Positions 24,099 through 36,784 of a stretch of DNA of 64,000 nt are shown in pieces. A program made the position numbers and the translations under genes. The stretch comes from Thelonectria olida (taxonomy: Eukaryota > Ascomycota > Sordariomycetes > Hypocreales > Nectriaceae). The first letter of the stretch is position 1. The number at the start of each line of letters is the position of its first letter. The stretch lies in contig JAGPYM010000036.1 in NCBI GenBank assembly GCA_020736575.1, positions 1-64,000 on the forward strand, written 5' to 3'. The notes below the pieces were generated by a model. The model made no database searches, was not told the origin of the DNA, and saw only the letters and a program-made list of their open reading frames with translations.

Positions 24099-24792
24099 AC
24101 TATCCCCCTTTTTCTATTTTCTCGCTGGATCTGCAGGTGCCTCAATTCTCCCTTCCACCTGTTGGCATTTGAGCTGGACAATGAGTACCAAGCAACCCCC
24201 TACTTAGTTAATTAACAAGTTTGCTGATATGTTGGCGGCATTAGTGCTTCCTTTTGTTTTATAATTATGAAATTTTAATTTAATGATTTATCTTATCCAT
24301 CTGCCTTCCTTTGGTCTGCTTTGCCGCGTTTGAGAATGCCTCAGGTGCTATCTAGAGCCGAAAAGAAATTGTCAATTGAAGAACACACAAGTTACCAACA
24401 CAAAAGGCGAAAGGCAGAGATTTAAGAGCGTTCATGTTTCTTAGCTAGCTATCCAAGCGCGTGCAGATGCAGATATGTAGATATACAAAGAGTGAGATCT
24501 CTTTCTATTTTCTATTTCCTTTCTGTACATTCGAATAGTGAGTATTGGCAAGTAATGGCATCGATAATACATTCAAGGAACAAGTGCTAGCTCCTTTCTA
24601 AAGTCCAACTCCTTGCTTGCTCAAACAAAGTGGTATTCGCAAACTCATCCTGCTATACAATCATTAAATGTTCCAAACTCCTCCATCCCACGTTCTAAGT
24701 CCTGTAGAATATCCAAGCTGCTCTAGAAACAACTCGTTGGTCCTGGGGACCCAATCCTTTGTAGGCTACGGAAACAGCAACCTTCGTGATGG
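24099..24792. other. Convergent 3' intergenic region
   Basis: Lies between the 3' ends of the Dabb gene (+) and the F-box gene (-). It is AT-leaning and has no protein-like frame. Confidence 0.6.
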
Positions 24793-26538
24793 TTAACCGC
24801 ACAAGGCGCATTCCGTTTCCGGCCTGCATCCATCTGGCAATTTCGTTTCAGCGAGACGGCAGCCCGGCAAATATTCAATGCGGTCATAATGATTCCCACA
24901 CTTGGTGTCTATGCAAGCTTCCGGGATGCCACAGCCATAGTCCCAAGTATAAGAGTCCCGATCTATAGCATGATACCAAGCGTGCCCTGGACTTGTGACC
25001 CTAGTATACTTGGTAACTATGCTATCACCCCCAGTAGCGATGGTGTCGATTATCTTCCTCTCGTACTTGAAATACATGCATGGTGACTCTCCTGCGGCGA
25101 CTGGCCAAGCACATGGAGAGATCTGTACGTGCGAGAGTTTGGAGTAGACATGGGGTGCCTTGTGGACCTTCACGCATGGGGGGTGAAAACGGGCCTCCAG
25201 TTGCGTCTCTCGGGATGACTGGCTGGAGCCATCTTGCTTGTGAATGTCGTTTGGGTGGTCGTAACGGAGGCAGTTGCAGTGGTGAAAGCATCGCATCTCT
25301 GGAAGATCTATCGCGGACCCTGGCGGAAGCAGGTAGCGTGCTCCCTCTCGACGATATCTTTGGATCACAGACCGCATCTCAAACGCTTGGATATGTCCGT
25401 TAGAGCAGGTGGTGAAAGCCGACGGCCCAGTGTGCGGGTGCCAGGAGAGCTTGAGGTGATAACTCCCAAAGCCCTCATAAACGAGTTCCGCGCCAGGCCA
25501 GGACATTTGTGCCTTGCACGCTGGCTCGTGGCTCTTGTCTTTGCAACACCGGATGAGATATTTTGACGTCTCCCAGCTGCCCTTTGCCAGGCATAACGCC
25601 AAATAGGGCTCTAGATCTGCCCAGGTAATGACTTCGTGATCGCAAAGCCGTATGTGCCCTTCCCTGCCGATGCAGATGCGGTCCTTGGGATCTTTGGTTC
25701 TCTCCTCAGGCGAGAACATTGATCTCGGATGGTCCTTCCGGCAGCCAGAGCAATAAGCGTCATTGTGAGCGACCTTGAATTTGCACACAGAGTCTCGCTG
25801 TTTCCACAGGCAGCTTTTGCAATACAGGTCCCTTCGTATACGTGCACGGAGATCTTCCAGCATACGCGTTTCATCTCCCGCCCATACGGACCCTAACAAC
25901 AGCAAGCCCGGGTACCCGATTTTGTTGCAGAGCATGTTCTGGCCTTTACACCTGTTGCGTTCGCGGTATGTTGAGAAGGGATGCTGGCGGAACTCGCGAA
26001 GGTGGCTGACCATGCGAAGGCGCCGGGAGACCTGACGGAGGCAGTAAAACGAGAGGTTGTCGGTCGAGGCCTCGCGCATGATCTGGCAGATAAGCTCGTT
26101 AGGGAGTCGCAGCAGGGGGCTGTAGGTCTCGTTATAGATGGCTCTCGCGACCAACGGGTCCATGGTTTCCTCGAGGCTGGATAACCTGGCCCTCCGTCGA
26201 GCTTCGCGTTCCGCTTCGAGCCGCCTTTCTTTGGCCTCCTGACGAAGCTCTCTTATTTTAGCCAGAATCACGAGCGCTAGAACGATAAGAAGCCACCGCC
26301 ATGCTGTAGAGGTGTTGGTGGTTGAGGGCGTGAGTGTGGGCGTGAGTGTGGGCGCCGGCTCGGGTCGTCCTGGGTGCCAAGGAGAAGCTGGAGAGCCACA
26401 GGGCCGATGAACAGGCCGAGCAGGCTGGTTCATAGAAACAGAGTGGGCTGGTTTGTTCTTGCGAAGGGGTCGAGCTGGTTCATTTATAAAACCATCCCGG
26501 CTTGGCCTCCTAAAGAGAAGTTGAACTAGCTCGTCCAT
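24793..26538 (-). CDS. F-box-like protein with membrane helix and Cys-rich region
   Basis: Intronless, 581 aa, starting at a true ATG at 26538. Residues 1-75 are Pro/Arg-rich and disordered. A transmembrane helix follows (WRWLLIVLALVILAKI, about 81-96), then a charged coiled-coil-like stretch rich in Arg and Glu. An F-box-like motif comes next (LLRLPNELICQIMREAS with LRQVSRRLRMVSHLREF, about 141-180), which normally binds Skp1 in SCF ubiquitin ligases. The long C-terminal half has many Cys and His (CKSCLWKQ, YCSGCRKDH) and may bind zinc. Fungi encode many such orphan F-box proteins whose substrates are unknown. The membrane helix ahead of the F-box is unusual and would place it on a membrane facing the cytosol (inference). 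Confidence 0.82.
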   Translation of the reverse strand: MDELVQLLFRRPSRDGFINEPARPLRKNKPAHSVSMNQPARPVHRPCGSPASPWHPGRPEPAPTLTPTLTPSTTNTSTAWRWLLIVLALVILAKIRELRQEAKERRLEAEREARRRARLSSLEETMDPLVARAIYNETYSPLLRLPNELICQIMREASTDNLSFYCLRQVSRRLRMVSHLREFRQHPFSTYRERNRCKGQNMLCNKIGYPGLLLLGSVWAGDETRMLEDLRARIRRDLYCKSCLWKQRDSVCKFKVAHNDAYCSGCRKDHPRSMFSPEERTKDPKDRICIGREGHIRLCDHEVITWADLEPYLALCLAKGSWETSKYLIRCCKDKSHEPACKAQMSWPGAELVYEGFGSYHLKLSWHPHTGPSAFTTCSNGHIQAFEMRSVIQRYRREGARYLLPPGSAIDLPEMRCFHHCNCLRYDHPNDIHKQDGSSQSSRETQLEARFHPPCVKVHKAPHVYSKLSHVQISPCAWPVAAGESPCMYFKYERKIIDTIATGGDSIVTKYTRVTSPGHAWYHAIDRDSYTWDYGCGIPEACIDTKCGNHYDRIEYLPGCRLAETKLPDGCRPETECALCG

Positions 26539-27240
26539 GTTGCTTGTTGGTGTTGGTGTTCAGCGATGGAGAATCGACTGATGAGACGTGCGGTCATCAA
26601 ACTTTTATATGAGCTCATATTGGTGGTCCCTTACTTTGCTGGCAGTGGCCGTGAGTTTCCGTGCGTCTCAATCTTTCATACTCGTGGTATGAGTTAGATT
26701 TACCTTTCAAACTTGTCACTGCCTTCTAGAAGGTTTGGGTAGTAAACTTTACTGCCCTACTTCTTAAAGTATCAAAAACCCGACATTAGAGGTACAAGGG
26801 CAGTGAGGGAACGCAAGGGTTTAACAGTGAAGACATGATACTTCCTAGCTACCTAGGCACGTAGATATAGAGTGCAGCATGAGGAAAAAGAATCGATAGC
26901 TCTGTCCTAACTACTCTTTTCGACTCGCGTTCATCTTTCTCGATGCCATCACTGTAAAAAAACAGGCTCTATAAACAATGCTCGTTTCGTTCGCGTCCTA
27001 CACTTCCTTTCTGCCCTGCCGATCCGTCCACCAACTTGCCTATATCCAAGAAGCACCGAGATTCGCCTCACACATGGAATCATTCTACCTCGACATCAGT
27101 GCAGTTGTGCCACTGGATGCGTCTTAAGACTGTGTAAAATAATCATACGCATAACATTACTAGCCGTGGCAGCCACGCCCCTGAGATGCCTAACCCCAAG
27201 TTCGATACATCATTATCCTCAACGCCAGCTTTGCCTAATT
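26539..27240. other. Intergenic region between the F-box gene and SEC21
   Basis: Contains the F-box promoter and the 3' flank of SEC21. No gene was seen. The region 27143-27240 can be read on in a SEC21 frame but lies beyond its true stop. Confidence 0.55.
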
Positions 27241-30218
27241 TTAAGCGACGGATGCAATCACGAGAGCTGCCACGCCCTCCTCTTCGCTTCGCACCACAAT
27301 CTTCGTTGTAACTCCAGATTTTGACGAATAAGCCATGCGAACGTTGGCAGCCACCCGGCCACCACCGATAGTCTTGCCCAGGAGCTTGAGAGTGTGAGTT
27401 GTCTGGTTGACAGGAACATCGGTTCCTTCCAGGGGCTGTAGTGAAAGGATCTTGGTAAGCTGTTCGGTAGCCTCTGTCGTTCTTGTTAGCCGTGGTCATG
27501 GTCCAGATAAAACACTTCAACATACCGGCGATGCTGCCCATGCTGCTCAATTGCAAAGTCTCCTCGGCCTCCTCGCCGGAAGCACCAACCTGCTCCCAGA
27601 TGTGACTGAAGTTGCCAGCAAACGTGGGGATCACATAATCGCTGCCAGCAAGATCAAACTCGGACACCTCATACTCATCATCGTAGCCAGACTCCTCAGG
27701 TTCGCCGCTAGAGGGGTCAATCTCCTTGCTGGTGAATCTGAGAATATTGGAAAAGGTGGCGATGGGCAGGGAACCATCTCCTCCAACCTTCTTAAAGGCC
27801 ACGTACACCTTTCCGGGCACGTCGGTCTCGAGCTTCTCGGCCTGGATGATGAAAATCTCCTCGAGCTCCTCCTCATCAGATGGGGTAGCCACGACGGACA
27901 CATTTTCCAGCACCGTATCAGGAAGCGTGTTCTTGATCTCATATTGAAGCACAATGTGCTCCTTGAAGATATGCTTGACAAGAGTCACAACATACTCAGT
28001 CTCAGCCTCAGTGAGCTCAATAAGCGGGGACGATTTGAGCACGCCGCCAAACTCCTTCATCTCGGGAATCTCCAGCAGTTCTTGAGTATACTTCTGAGCC
28101 TGGGCCGAAGCAGATGCAGCTGCCTCCGCACCAGAGGTAGCGGACTTCGTGGGGCCAGCCTTGGGGGCCTTGATCGTAGGTGTGGTTGCGATCAGCTTCT
28201 TGGTGCGATCCTCGGCATCGGCCTGCTCCCGGGTGACGACGGGAATCTTGGAAATGTCGAAGGGGGCCTCGAATGAAGACTTGTCTTCTGAAGCGACATA
28301 CATGACCAGCTGCTGCTCGAAGTAGGGGAGGGAGAACATGTTATCTGGAAAAGTGTCAGCATAAGGTACAGTTGGCCAGGATTGCGAATCTTACCATTCT
28401 TGACGAATCGAGTCGCCAGCTCATCGTCCTCCTCAGCCATGAGCTTCAGGTTGAGAGCAGCACGGTCTCGAACCTCGTCGTCGACATCATCCAAGCATCG
28501 GGTAAGCAGAACCTTGACACTCTTCTTGACCTCGGGATCCTTCTGGCCGACACCGAACTTGGCCAGGGCAGTGACAGCAGCGGCTCGAACGATGGCGTTC
28601 TCGAGCACAACCCGGTTATAAATGTATCGGATGTACTTGGTGGGCTGCGCAGTCTTGGGTCCCTCCAGACCAATGAGATGCAGAATTCGGACAGCCAGCT
28701 TGGTAAATTCGCAGTCCTCGATGAACTCGCAGAGGTGGGCAAGAGCCTCCTCCTTGGAATCGGGAACAAACTTGATCAGGTCAAACATGCTCTCCACAAC
28801 GGCTCGCTTGAACTCATAACCACCCTCGTCGCGCAGGATCCCGCTAAGGAACGTAAGCATACCAGCCTGCTTGCTGGGAAACTTGAGGCACAGCGTGCGG
28901 ATAGCCTCGACGATGGTGATCTTGAACTCGTCGGTAATCTCGGACATGAAGGTCGAGATCTGCTTCATCAAGCGATCCACACTGGCCTCGTTTCCGGTCT
29001 TGAGAAGGGTCGTGATGGCAAAGGTAGCGATGGATCGGTTGCTGTTCGAAATGAGGAGCTCAATGTCGGGGTTGCAGACATTGACGGCTGAGGGCTTGAA
29101 GGTCGCGAAGTTGTGGAGGATGCGCAGGGCGGCGAACTTGGTGACGGCGCGAGGGGAAGTCAGGAACAGCTGAAGAACGTGTACGGCCTGGGAGACCTCG
29201 GCATCGGTGACATCTCGCATATCGCAAATGGCCTTGGCGGCCTCGAAGTTGACCATCTCGCTCTTGTGTCGCAGCCAGCCGTCCAGCAGCTGCATCATGG
29301 GCTTCCTCAAAGACGGGTCCTCCTCAACAAGCTGGGCAGCAAGTCGAACAAGCATAACAATGGCGGCGGGATTCTTAAGGGCACCGGCAGCGCCGAATTG
29401 CTGGACCATCTTGACAAGGGCCATACGATCGTGCATGCGCATCTGGTAGAGCAATCCAACGGCGTGGTATTGGCTCATAGTCGAGTGGTTCATCGGGATC
29501 TGGCTGCTGGAAGTCGAGAATCCGAGGGAGAAGCCGCCGGAGGACTTGTTGGAAGCAGCAGCTTCCTGGGTCTCGCTCTGCCATCGGCGAACAACATCCT
29601 TCGCAATTGGAAGCAGGTGGTATGAAGAAACCAGGGCGGCGGAAGAAACGGAGGGGTTCTTATCCACGATGGCGGTCTTCATTACACGCTCGATCGATTG
29701 AACAGTGGTGGCCTTTAGTGCGGTCAGCATCCAGGGGCGCAGTGTGGCTCTCCTACAAAAAACCTACGTCGATGATTCTGCAAAGAGCGCGAATGGCGTT
29801 GGGTCGGTAAATAGCATCGGTGCTGCCGCCAGTATCCTTCATAATGGTGCTAGTGACCATAATAATGTCCTCGGCGGAGTTGGCGAGCTCCTTGATGACA
29901 AGGTGAACCATCTGGCGGAGACTGGCATCCTTATTCTGGAAGAGCTTCGAGATGCCAAAGAAGAGGGTGGTAGCTTCGTTCGTGGGGAACTTCTCCCCAG
30001 TGTAGAGGAGAAGAGCGATCTTGGTGAGAAGAATGCGACATCGTCGGGGTTGGATAGGGGAGCTGTTGAAGAGTCGAGCTGTCCGCCAGTTTAGCTTCAA
30101 GGTGGGGGATTGGGAGAGCAAGGGGAATTGTTCATAACGAACCTTCTTGGAAGACCTGAGTGCGGTCAACCCTCACCAACCCAAGGTCCGCGTCCTCGTC
30201 CTTTTTGCCGTAACTCAT
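27241..30218 (-). CDS. SEC21: Coatomer subunit gamma (gamma-COP)
   Basis: Five exons (30143-30218, 29768-30078, 28395-29712, 27526-28344, 27241-27473; introns 50-64 nt) give 918 aa, the usual length of fungal gamma-COP. It is a subunit of the COPI coat that drives Golgi-to-ER and intra-Golgi retrograde traffic. The N-terminus MSYGKKDEDADLGLVRVDRT leads into the adaptin-like helical solenoid (KLFQNKDASLRQMVHLVIKE, AALVSSYHLL, LRILHNFATF). A linker follows, then the C-terminal appendage (DTVLENVSVV, GKVYVAFKK), closing with RSEEEGVAALVIASVA. All four introns were placed so that this sequence stays continuous; extending past 27526 without splicing gives a false tail. It is divergently arranged with ATP12. 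A conserved, essential-type gene with no damage seen. Confidence 0.97.
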
Positions 30219-31064
30219 GTTGGGCAGCTGGGTTGCGGAATTCTGGTGGAGAGAGGCTTGGTGGTTTGGCCGAGACTCCAGAATCACCACGTCGCCGTTA
30301 CGCTCAGGGATGGCCTTGTGTCTCATCACGTGATTCTTATCAGCCCCTTATCGTTACCAGGATGCGTGTCAACTTGCTAGTCTGGACAAGGGTCAATAGT
30401 TGTCAGAGGATGCTTCGCTCGGGATTCTTTCTCGGGCAAAATAGGCGCATTGTCTCGTTAGAAAGGTGAATGTGTCGATGTGTCCCTCCCTCACCAAGGT
30501 ATCGTCATCCTCAAGAAGGTTGCATTCTGTTTCCGTAGAATACCGGCTATCAAGCGAATGTGATTGGACCCGTTCGCATGCGATTGTCCGTTTGGGAACG
30601 CCACGGTACTTATTGTGACGGCAGACCACAGAGTGTAAGGTAGATGTCCATATAATAGCCACTTTTTTACCGATTGTACTGCTTCAACATGGAAATATGT
30701 TGTGCTGTTGAGGTAACTTAGTATCCAGGTATCACAACGTTGTTCGCGTAGAGGGAACTCAACCAGCATCTGCAGTTTTAGACAATTGTGCAGAGAGCAC
30801 CCCAGCTGTGCGTATCAAGGATCCTAAGGATTATGCGAAGATCTCATACTCGCTTAGACATGCATTTGTTTTATCTTAGCTATTCATTTGTTCATTCTTA
30901 TAATTGTTATTTCTTTTGCCCCCAGGGATGGATGTTTCTCGGATGTGGGGTGCTGGACACACGGCCGAGTTTTAGCGCCAACTTCAAGCTCCCCGTCGAA
31001 GTTTGAAGTCCTGGACATGCGCCTTTCTTCCCTCACCTCCAAAACTCCATTGTCCATCCCCATC
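30219..31064. promoter_or_regulatory. Divergent promoter region of SEC21 and ATP12
   Basis: About 0.85 kb between two divergent housekeeping starts. No further gene was seen. The in-frame ATG at 31017 could extend the ATP12 protein by 16 residues. Confidence 0.6.
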
Positions 31065-32255
31065 ATGAAGGCCGTGGCGACACGAATTCCGGCGCGGCTG
31101 ACGCCTCGGCTGGCCAATGCCCCCATTTTCCTCCGCTCGATTCACTCCACGGTCGCGACGCCTGCCAATGTCGCTCCGATGGTCGGCACCGGCCCGCCGC
31201 CGGAACCCCCAGCACCTGCCGCTGCCGCGACCGAGAGTTTGCATCAGCGCATCGCCCGGAGGAGGAAGCAGGCGGAGATGCTTAAGAATGCCAAGGAACT
31301 ACGAAATGCGACCTCTGGAAAGGCTGGCGGCGGCTTGAAGAAGAGATTCTGGAAGGAGGTGAAGGTGCAGGAAGTGGACGGTATGCATTGGCGGCCCTTG
31401 ACATCAATTCAGCAGCTACGAGAGGCTCAATGGACTAATTTTTACGGTTGACTAGGGGCTCTGCAAGTCTTCCTTGATACACGACCTCTGCGCCATCCCA
31501 CGACCAAGCAGATTGTTCGCATCCCTCTCTCGAAGCCCGATCTCGCATCCGCCCTCGCCCTCGAATGGGATCTTCTCATTACCGCCCAGGATGCCACAAG
31601 ACAACATCTCATTCCCTTGACTAGCCTCGTGTGCCGAGCCCTCGACATTGCAGATGCCGACGCCGCTTCTGGAGCTGCCCCCTCCGAGGTTCGAACCAGT
31701 ATTGCAACGTCGCTCATCCGATACATGGATACCGACTCACTCCTTTGCTGGGCGCCCCCAGCCGGCGAGCATGACTTGAAGAACGATGCGGGCGAGTCTC
31801 TCCGAGATGTTCAGAAGCGCACAGCTGAGGATATCGTGTCATTCCTTACCACTCACGTCTGGCCTGGCATCGAGATCAAGCCCGTTCTCGACGGTCATTC
31901 CATCTTCCCTCAGGAACAGAGCCCCGGCGTGCGAGAGATAGTCCAAGGTTGGATCACTGGCCTCGACGCTTGGGAACTCACGGGACTCGAGCGAGCCGTC
32001 CTCGCAGGCAAGAGTGTCGTGGCAGCAGCCCGCTTCATCGCTGAGTGGAGCGAAGGCCCTGTTGGCAAGGGTTCCCTTAACACGGGCGCCAGGTTTGGAG
32101 TCGAGGAGGCCGCCGTAGCTACGAGCCTGGAGGTGGACTGGCAGACGGGACAGTGGGGGGAGGTTGAAGACACACATGATGTCAACAAAGAGGATGTGAG
32201 AAGGCAAATGGGCAGTGTTGCCTTATTGGTTTCCGGCACCACCAAGAACTCTTAG
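31065..32255 (+). CDS. ATP12: Mitochondrial F1-ATPase assembly chaperone Atp12
   Basis: Two exons (31065-31380 and 31456-32255, 75-nt intron) give 371 aa. The N-terminus MKAVATRIPARLTPRLANAP is Arg-rich, acid-free and amphipathic, a typical mitochondrial presequence. The body matches Atp12/ATPAF2: KKRFWKEVKVQEVDG across the intron, LQVFLDTRPLRHPTTK, LALEWDLL and LIRYMDTDSLLCWAPP. Atp12 binds the F1 alpha subunit in the matrix before assembly of ATP synthase. The start at 31065 was chosen because it opens the presequence; the upstream ATG at 31017 is also possible. No damage is seen. Confidence 0.93.
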
Positions 32256-33956
32256 GTGGGTAAGCCTAGGAGTCCCGATGGTAATGGCTTGTACGAATAC
32301 AAAACATGACGTAAAAGACTAGAGCTAGGAGCTCAGTTTGTACTATATGACATAGGTACACCAGCTGAAATGGAGACTCAATGCACGATGAGAGGGCTGA
32401 CTGCTCGACAAGAGACGATAAAGTCGCTAGATTCGGCATCGCTTATTCGTGTTACTCAAGCAAGAGCTTGTAATTCACGGAAACGACGTCTTGAAGCTTA
32501 CAATACAGCCAAACCCTACAGCATCCATACCTGAATATGTCAGGTCCGGAGTTGCGTGAAAGGGCGATCGTCAGCAAGGTGACTCCCTGTAGGCATCGAA
32601 TTGCAGGACGGTTGTTAGCTCAACAGCTAACACCAATTATTCAGATTTTACAGGTTGCTAGTGACGCAGGGCTTGATGAATATCGGGATGATGAAGTCAT
32701 GTGAGTATTAATATGAGTGAGACACCAGTTGTCTAACAAAAGACCCAGCACGCGGGTTTTTTTTTTAATCTTGTTGGCTCCCGCTGAAGAGACAAGGCGA
32801 TGAGACACTTTGTTCCCACATTGCACAGACTGTCGCACAAGCGCGCAGGTTATTTAGCTGATGAAAGAAGCTCATGATTCGTGCATCTTGGCAAAAGTCT
32901 TGGGTATGAATTGTCCCGCCAGATGCTTGTTGCTGGCTCCGGATCAGGCGAGCAAGGCGAGGTTGACCGTATCTTGGCAACAAACGCTGTTATGACTAAA
33001 GTCAACCAGGAAAACAGGAATTGCACTCCGTCATTGTCTGTCAGCTTCATTACCGGTAGGGTCGGGTAAGCAGCAGAGAACGGGGGGTTTGGGGGGGTCC
33101 CATGAATGCATCGCCTCGGCCAAGCAACCTAATCTCCCATCCGAGCCTGTTAGCTTGCCCAGTAAGGCGGAGCTGGGGTGTCAGGGTGGTAGTCTAATGG
33201 AGACTTTATTCTGAGAGGGAAAGGATCAGGTATTTTGAAACGAGAAAGCAATTCTCTCAGGTGGGTTGCCAAGTGAAGGCGAATCGAGTCCGTCGGTGAA
33301 GAATAGCAACAAGCTCGCGCACACGAGGCGAGCTGCAGGACAAGACTTCGTGACCTGGGATAAATACGACCGCTGCCAATGTGCCATTGGTACCTGGGTC
33401 TCTGCGTGCGCCAGTCATAGTGAATCGTTCCAACATGTCTCGAAATAAAACAAAACAGAACCATCTCGGGAGGCTGCAGCAAACTCAGTCCCAAACGGGG
33501 CCTCGGTAGCAAATGAAATGTTACAGCTCCTGCATCCCTGCGACACCGCACAACTCGACACGCACAACAAACCCACGCAACCCATGGACGATTCCTTTGA
33601 GAAGCAAGGCCATGGCTCTTTCAGCTCCCCAATTAAGCCCTCTCTTGGCACATCCTTAGTGCAGCTCCGTGACCATGCACAGCCGGGGCGAAGCGCCACC
33701 ACCGCCCGTCCGGGGCAACCGAACAAGGGGGGGGCTTTGCGCCGACTCACTTCGAGCGCCGCTACAGAATCCGATGGAGTCGCTGTAGGATCCCGGAGCT
33801 GACAATGGATGGATCGACGTGGTTAAAATAAAGCTGGGCTATGTGCCGCCCCCAGCTCGTCGTCCCGCGACTCCCGCTTGTTCTGCTGTTGCACCGACTG
33901 ACCGATCCCATCTCTCGAGACTCGCCAATTCGCACACCGAGAGACGAATCGCCAAT
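32256..33956. other. Gene-free intergenic region, 1.7 kb
   Basis: Short frames on both strands lack conserved patterns. A T-run near 32758-32768 and G-runs near 33080-33100 and 33725-33735 are simple sequence. The right part is presumably the promoter of the aspartic protease. Confidence 0.5.
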
Positions 33957-35660
33957 ATGAGGTGGACAACGTGGGCTCCGACGCTGGTCGTCCTTGGCAG
34001 CTCTGGCGCAGAAGCCGCCCGGTTCGCTCGAGCTGTCTCAGGCGATGGATATCTCGCCGTGCCCATCGGAACAGTCGACAAGAAGAAGGACAAGAGCAAA
34101 CGAGCCGAGAATGGAACCGTCCTACAAACGCTGGAGAACATGGACTTTTTCTACGCTGCAGAGAGTATGTTACAACAAGTCCAAGATATTCAGGAACGAA
34201 ACCCAATTCTAAAACTGAACAGTCGACATCGGCACGCCACCACAAACCGTCACCGTCCTCGTCGATACCGGATCAAGCGAACTCTGGGTAAATCCCGACT
34301 GCGAAACTGCCCCGTCCCAAACCCAGTATAAACAGTGCCTGTCCTTTGGCACCTACGACCCGAACAAGTCAAAGACGCCGCCCATCGGGCCCTTTGGCAG
34401 AGAGACGATTAGCTACGGCGACGCTTCCGACGAGTCGACGCAGACGTCGGCCACGATCCGATACTACACCGAAACGCTGAGCTTTGGCAACTCCAAGATT
34501 GTGAACCAGACCTTTGGCGTCGTCGTCGAGAGCGATGGCATCTCGCAGGGCATCTTGGGCCTGGCGCCCGACCTCCGGGGAGGCTTCGACAGAGATCTTC
34601 CTTACACGCTGGTTCTCAGCAGCATGGCCGACCAGGGCCTCATCAACAGCCGCGTGTTCGCGCTCGACCTGCGCCACTCCGAGGACGAAACGGGCGCCGT
34701 CGTCTACGGAGGCATCGACCGCAACAAGTACGTCGGCAAGCTCGAAAAGGTCAACATCATCCTCGGCGAGAAGGGCGAATACCGTCTGGCCGTCGAACTA
34801 ACCAAGCTTGGCCTTACCGTCGACGGCGACAGCGACGACTTCACGCTCGACGACGATGACTCCAACGTCATGCTCGACTCGGGCACGACGCTGACCCGCA
34901 TGCACTACTCGGCGGCGTACCCGATCCTCGAGGCCCTCGATGCGCGCGACGACGGCGAGGGCTTCTACTACACGTACTGCTCGGCCCGCGACAAGGAGGG
35001 CAGCGTCGACTTTGGCTTTGGCGACAAGATTGTCAAGGTGCCCTTCAGCGACTTTATCCTCGACATTGGCGACGGCACGTTTTGCTACATTGGCCTTGTT
35101 GTGACGACGGACCAGCAGATTCTGGGCGACTCGGTGCTGCGGGCGGGATACTTTGTCTTTGACTGGGATAACAAAGAGGTGCACATTGCGCAGGCGGCGC
35201 AATGCGGCGACGAGGATGATATTACCGCTGTTGGGACGGGCGACAATGCGATTCCCAGCATCACTGGCAACTGCAAGGAGAGCGACACGAAGCCGACGCA
35301 TCGTGCCACAACATCATCATCATCGGTAAGTGGTCTCGTTGCTCCCGATCCCAAAGGCCTAGCTAACCTCAACTCATGCAGGCGACAGATGACGAATCAG
35401 TCACCAGGACAGCCACGCTCCCCAACGGCGCCTACACAACCACATACACCATTACGTCCTGCCCAGAATTCGAGATGAATTGCAAGACGGGCGTCGTGAC
35501 GACGCAGACGTTTGGAGCGCGAGCTACCGTGACTGTGACGGCGGGCTCCGACTCGAGCAACGGAGACGACGACGACGACTCGGGCGCGTCGCTCGCGAGG
35601 CCCATGAGCTGGCTATTCGTCGTCATTGGCGCATTTGGTGTTGGATTGCACTTGCTATAG
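33957..35660 (+). CDS. GPI-anchored aspartic protease (yapsin-like)
   Basis: Three exons (33957-34164, 34223-35325, 35382-35660) give 529 aa. A signal peptide (WTTWAPTLVVLGSSGAEA) is followed by a pepsin-family A1 fold with both catalytic aspartates in DTGSSELW and DSGTTLTRM and the entry strand IDIGTPPQTV. An acidic/Ser-rich tail (SSNGDDDDDSG) precedes a terminal hydrophobic stretch (SWLFVVIGAFGVGLHLL), the pattern of a GPI-anchor signal. Such yapsin/OpsB-like proteases sit at the plasma membrane or wall and process secreted or wall proteins. A Lys/Arg patch (KKKDKSKR) after the signal may be a propeptide cleavage site. Splice 1 restores YAAEIDIGTPPQ; splice 2 falls in the Ser-rich linker. 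Family and anchor are well supported; substrates are unknown. Confidence 0.93.
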
Positions 35661-36784
35661 ACACCTAGACGCGGACTGCAAAGGTCAAAGGTCGGTATAT
35701 TTGTGACAATTCATTTTGTCTGTACATATGACACGAACATTATTTCTTCTCTTGGACAATTCGGGTAGACGGCATATATATGGCAGCGCGCCGGGTTATT
35801 TAGTCAGCACATATAAGTATATCTACGTATTATAGAAGTCAGATACTTGGATTCTCCTGTCATGACACGAATGTGACGGTACCTGATCTGCCAGTCAGAT
35901 TTTAGATGCAACCGTCCGTCCAAGTCCCGGGGCCGAGCCGCGGAGCTTATTCTGACAGCCAGCGAGGCCGAAGTTGAAATGCCGACGAGTCGTTTTGCGA
36001 CTGAATACAAGGACATGCTTGATAGGAGTAAACAAGTGAGGCATGCTCATGGCCGCGGACGCCGCGGGTGTGGGTGAGGAGCGAGCCCACCCACGTGCCG
36101 AGGCACCGACGAAGGAGTTGGCGAACGACCCACTCACATTCACGATGAAGCCGATGAGGACGAGTGATTGCGGTTATTCAATCTCAAGTGCGGCGAGAGA
36201 GATCAAGTCGTAGGAGTGTCTCTCGCCGAAATGCAATGCATGAATCGGTTTATAAAGTGTGTGTAAAGTATCATGTCTCGTTGACTCGTCGGTTCCTGGG
36301 CTTGAGACGCGTTAACGGCCAGAGCAGCAATCTCCGCCAACAATCTCAGTCTCAACAATTCCTATTGGATCATCTGTGGGGATTGTCCCTTGTGCGTCCA
36401 AGACACTGCGGGGGAAGAGAAACGGTGGAGCATTTTCCCCAGCTTTGAGCCTTTGTTTCTGCTCGAGCAGGGCGAATGCGGACTGGCGGCACACCAGAAT
36501 GAGGGGACTAGCCAAGGGAATAATGGATGAATATGGGCAATGGCCGAAGAAGGCGTCGTCCTGCTTGCTTGGCCCTTGCTCGCCATTGGAGTAGCTGTGC
36601 GAAATGATAGATGGGTACTTTATCATCGTGCTTTCCTCTTCTTCTTCTTCTTCTTCTTCTTCTTCGCCTCTCAGCTCTTCCCTTCAGCCTTCTCTCTTCT
36701 TCGCACGTCACTCGGCAATCTCCTACTGCCCTCACATTTCCTACACTGTAACATACCCTCGTCTTTCGACCATCTCCCGCTGCC
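35661..36784. other. Intergenic region with CTT microsatellite
   Basis: No gene was seen. It holds the 3' flank of the protease and the pyrimidine-rich promoter of the acyl-CoA ligase. Confidence 0.55.
36634..36666. repeat. (CTT)n microsatellite
   Basis: About ten perfect CTT/TCT triplets in the 5' region, about 120 bp before the ligase ATG. Confidence 0.9.

Noticed and set aside
27407..29625. Long plus-strand frames (289, 239 and 170 codons) opposite SEC21
   Set aside because: Antisense shadows of gamma-COP exons with no independent motif.
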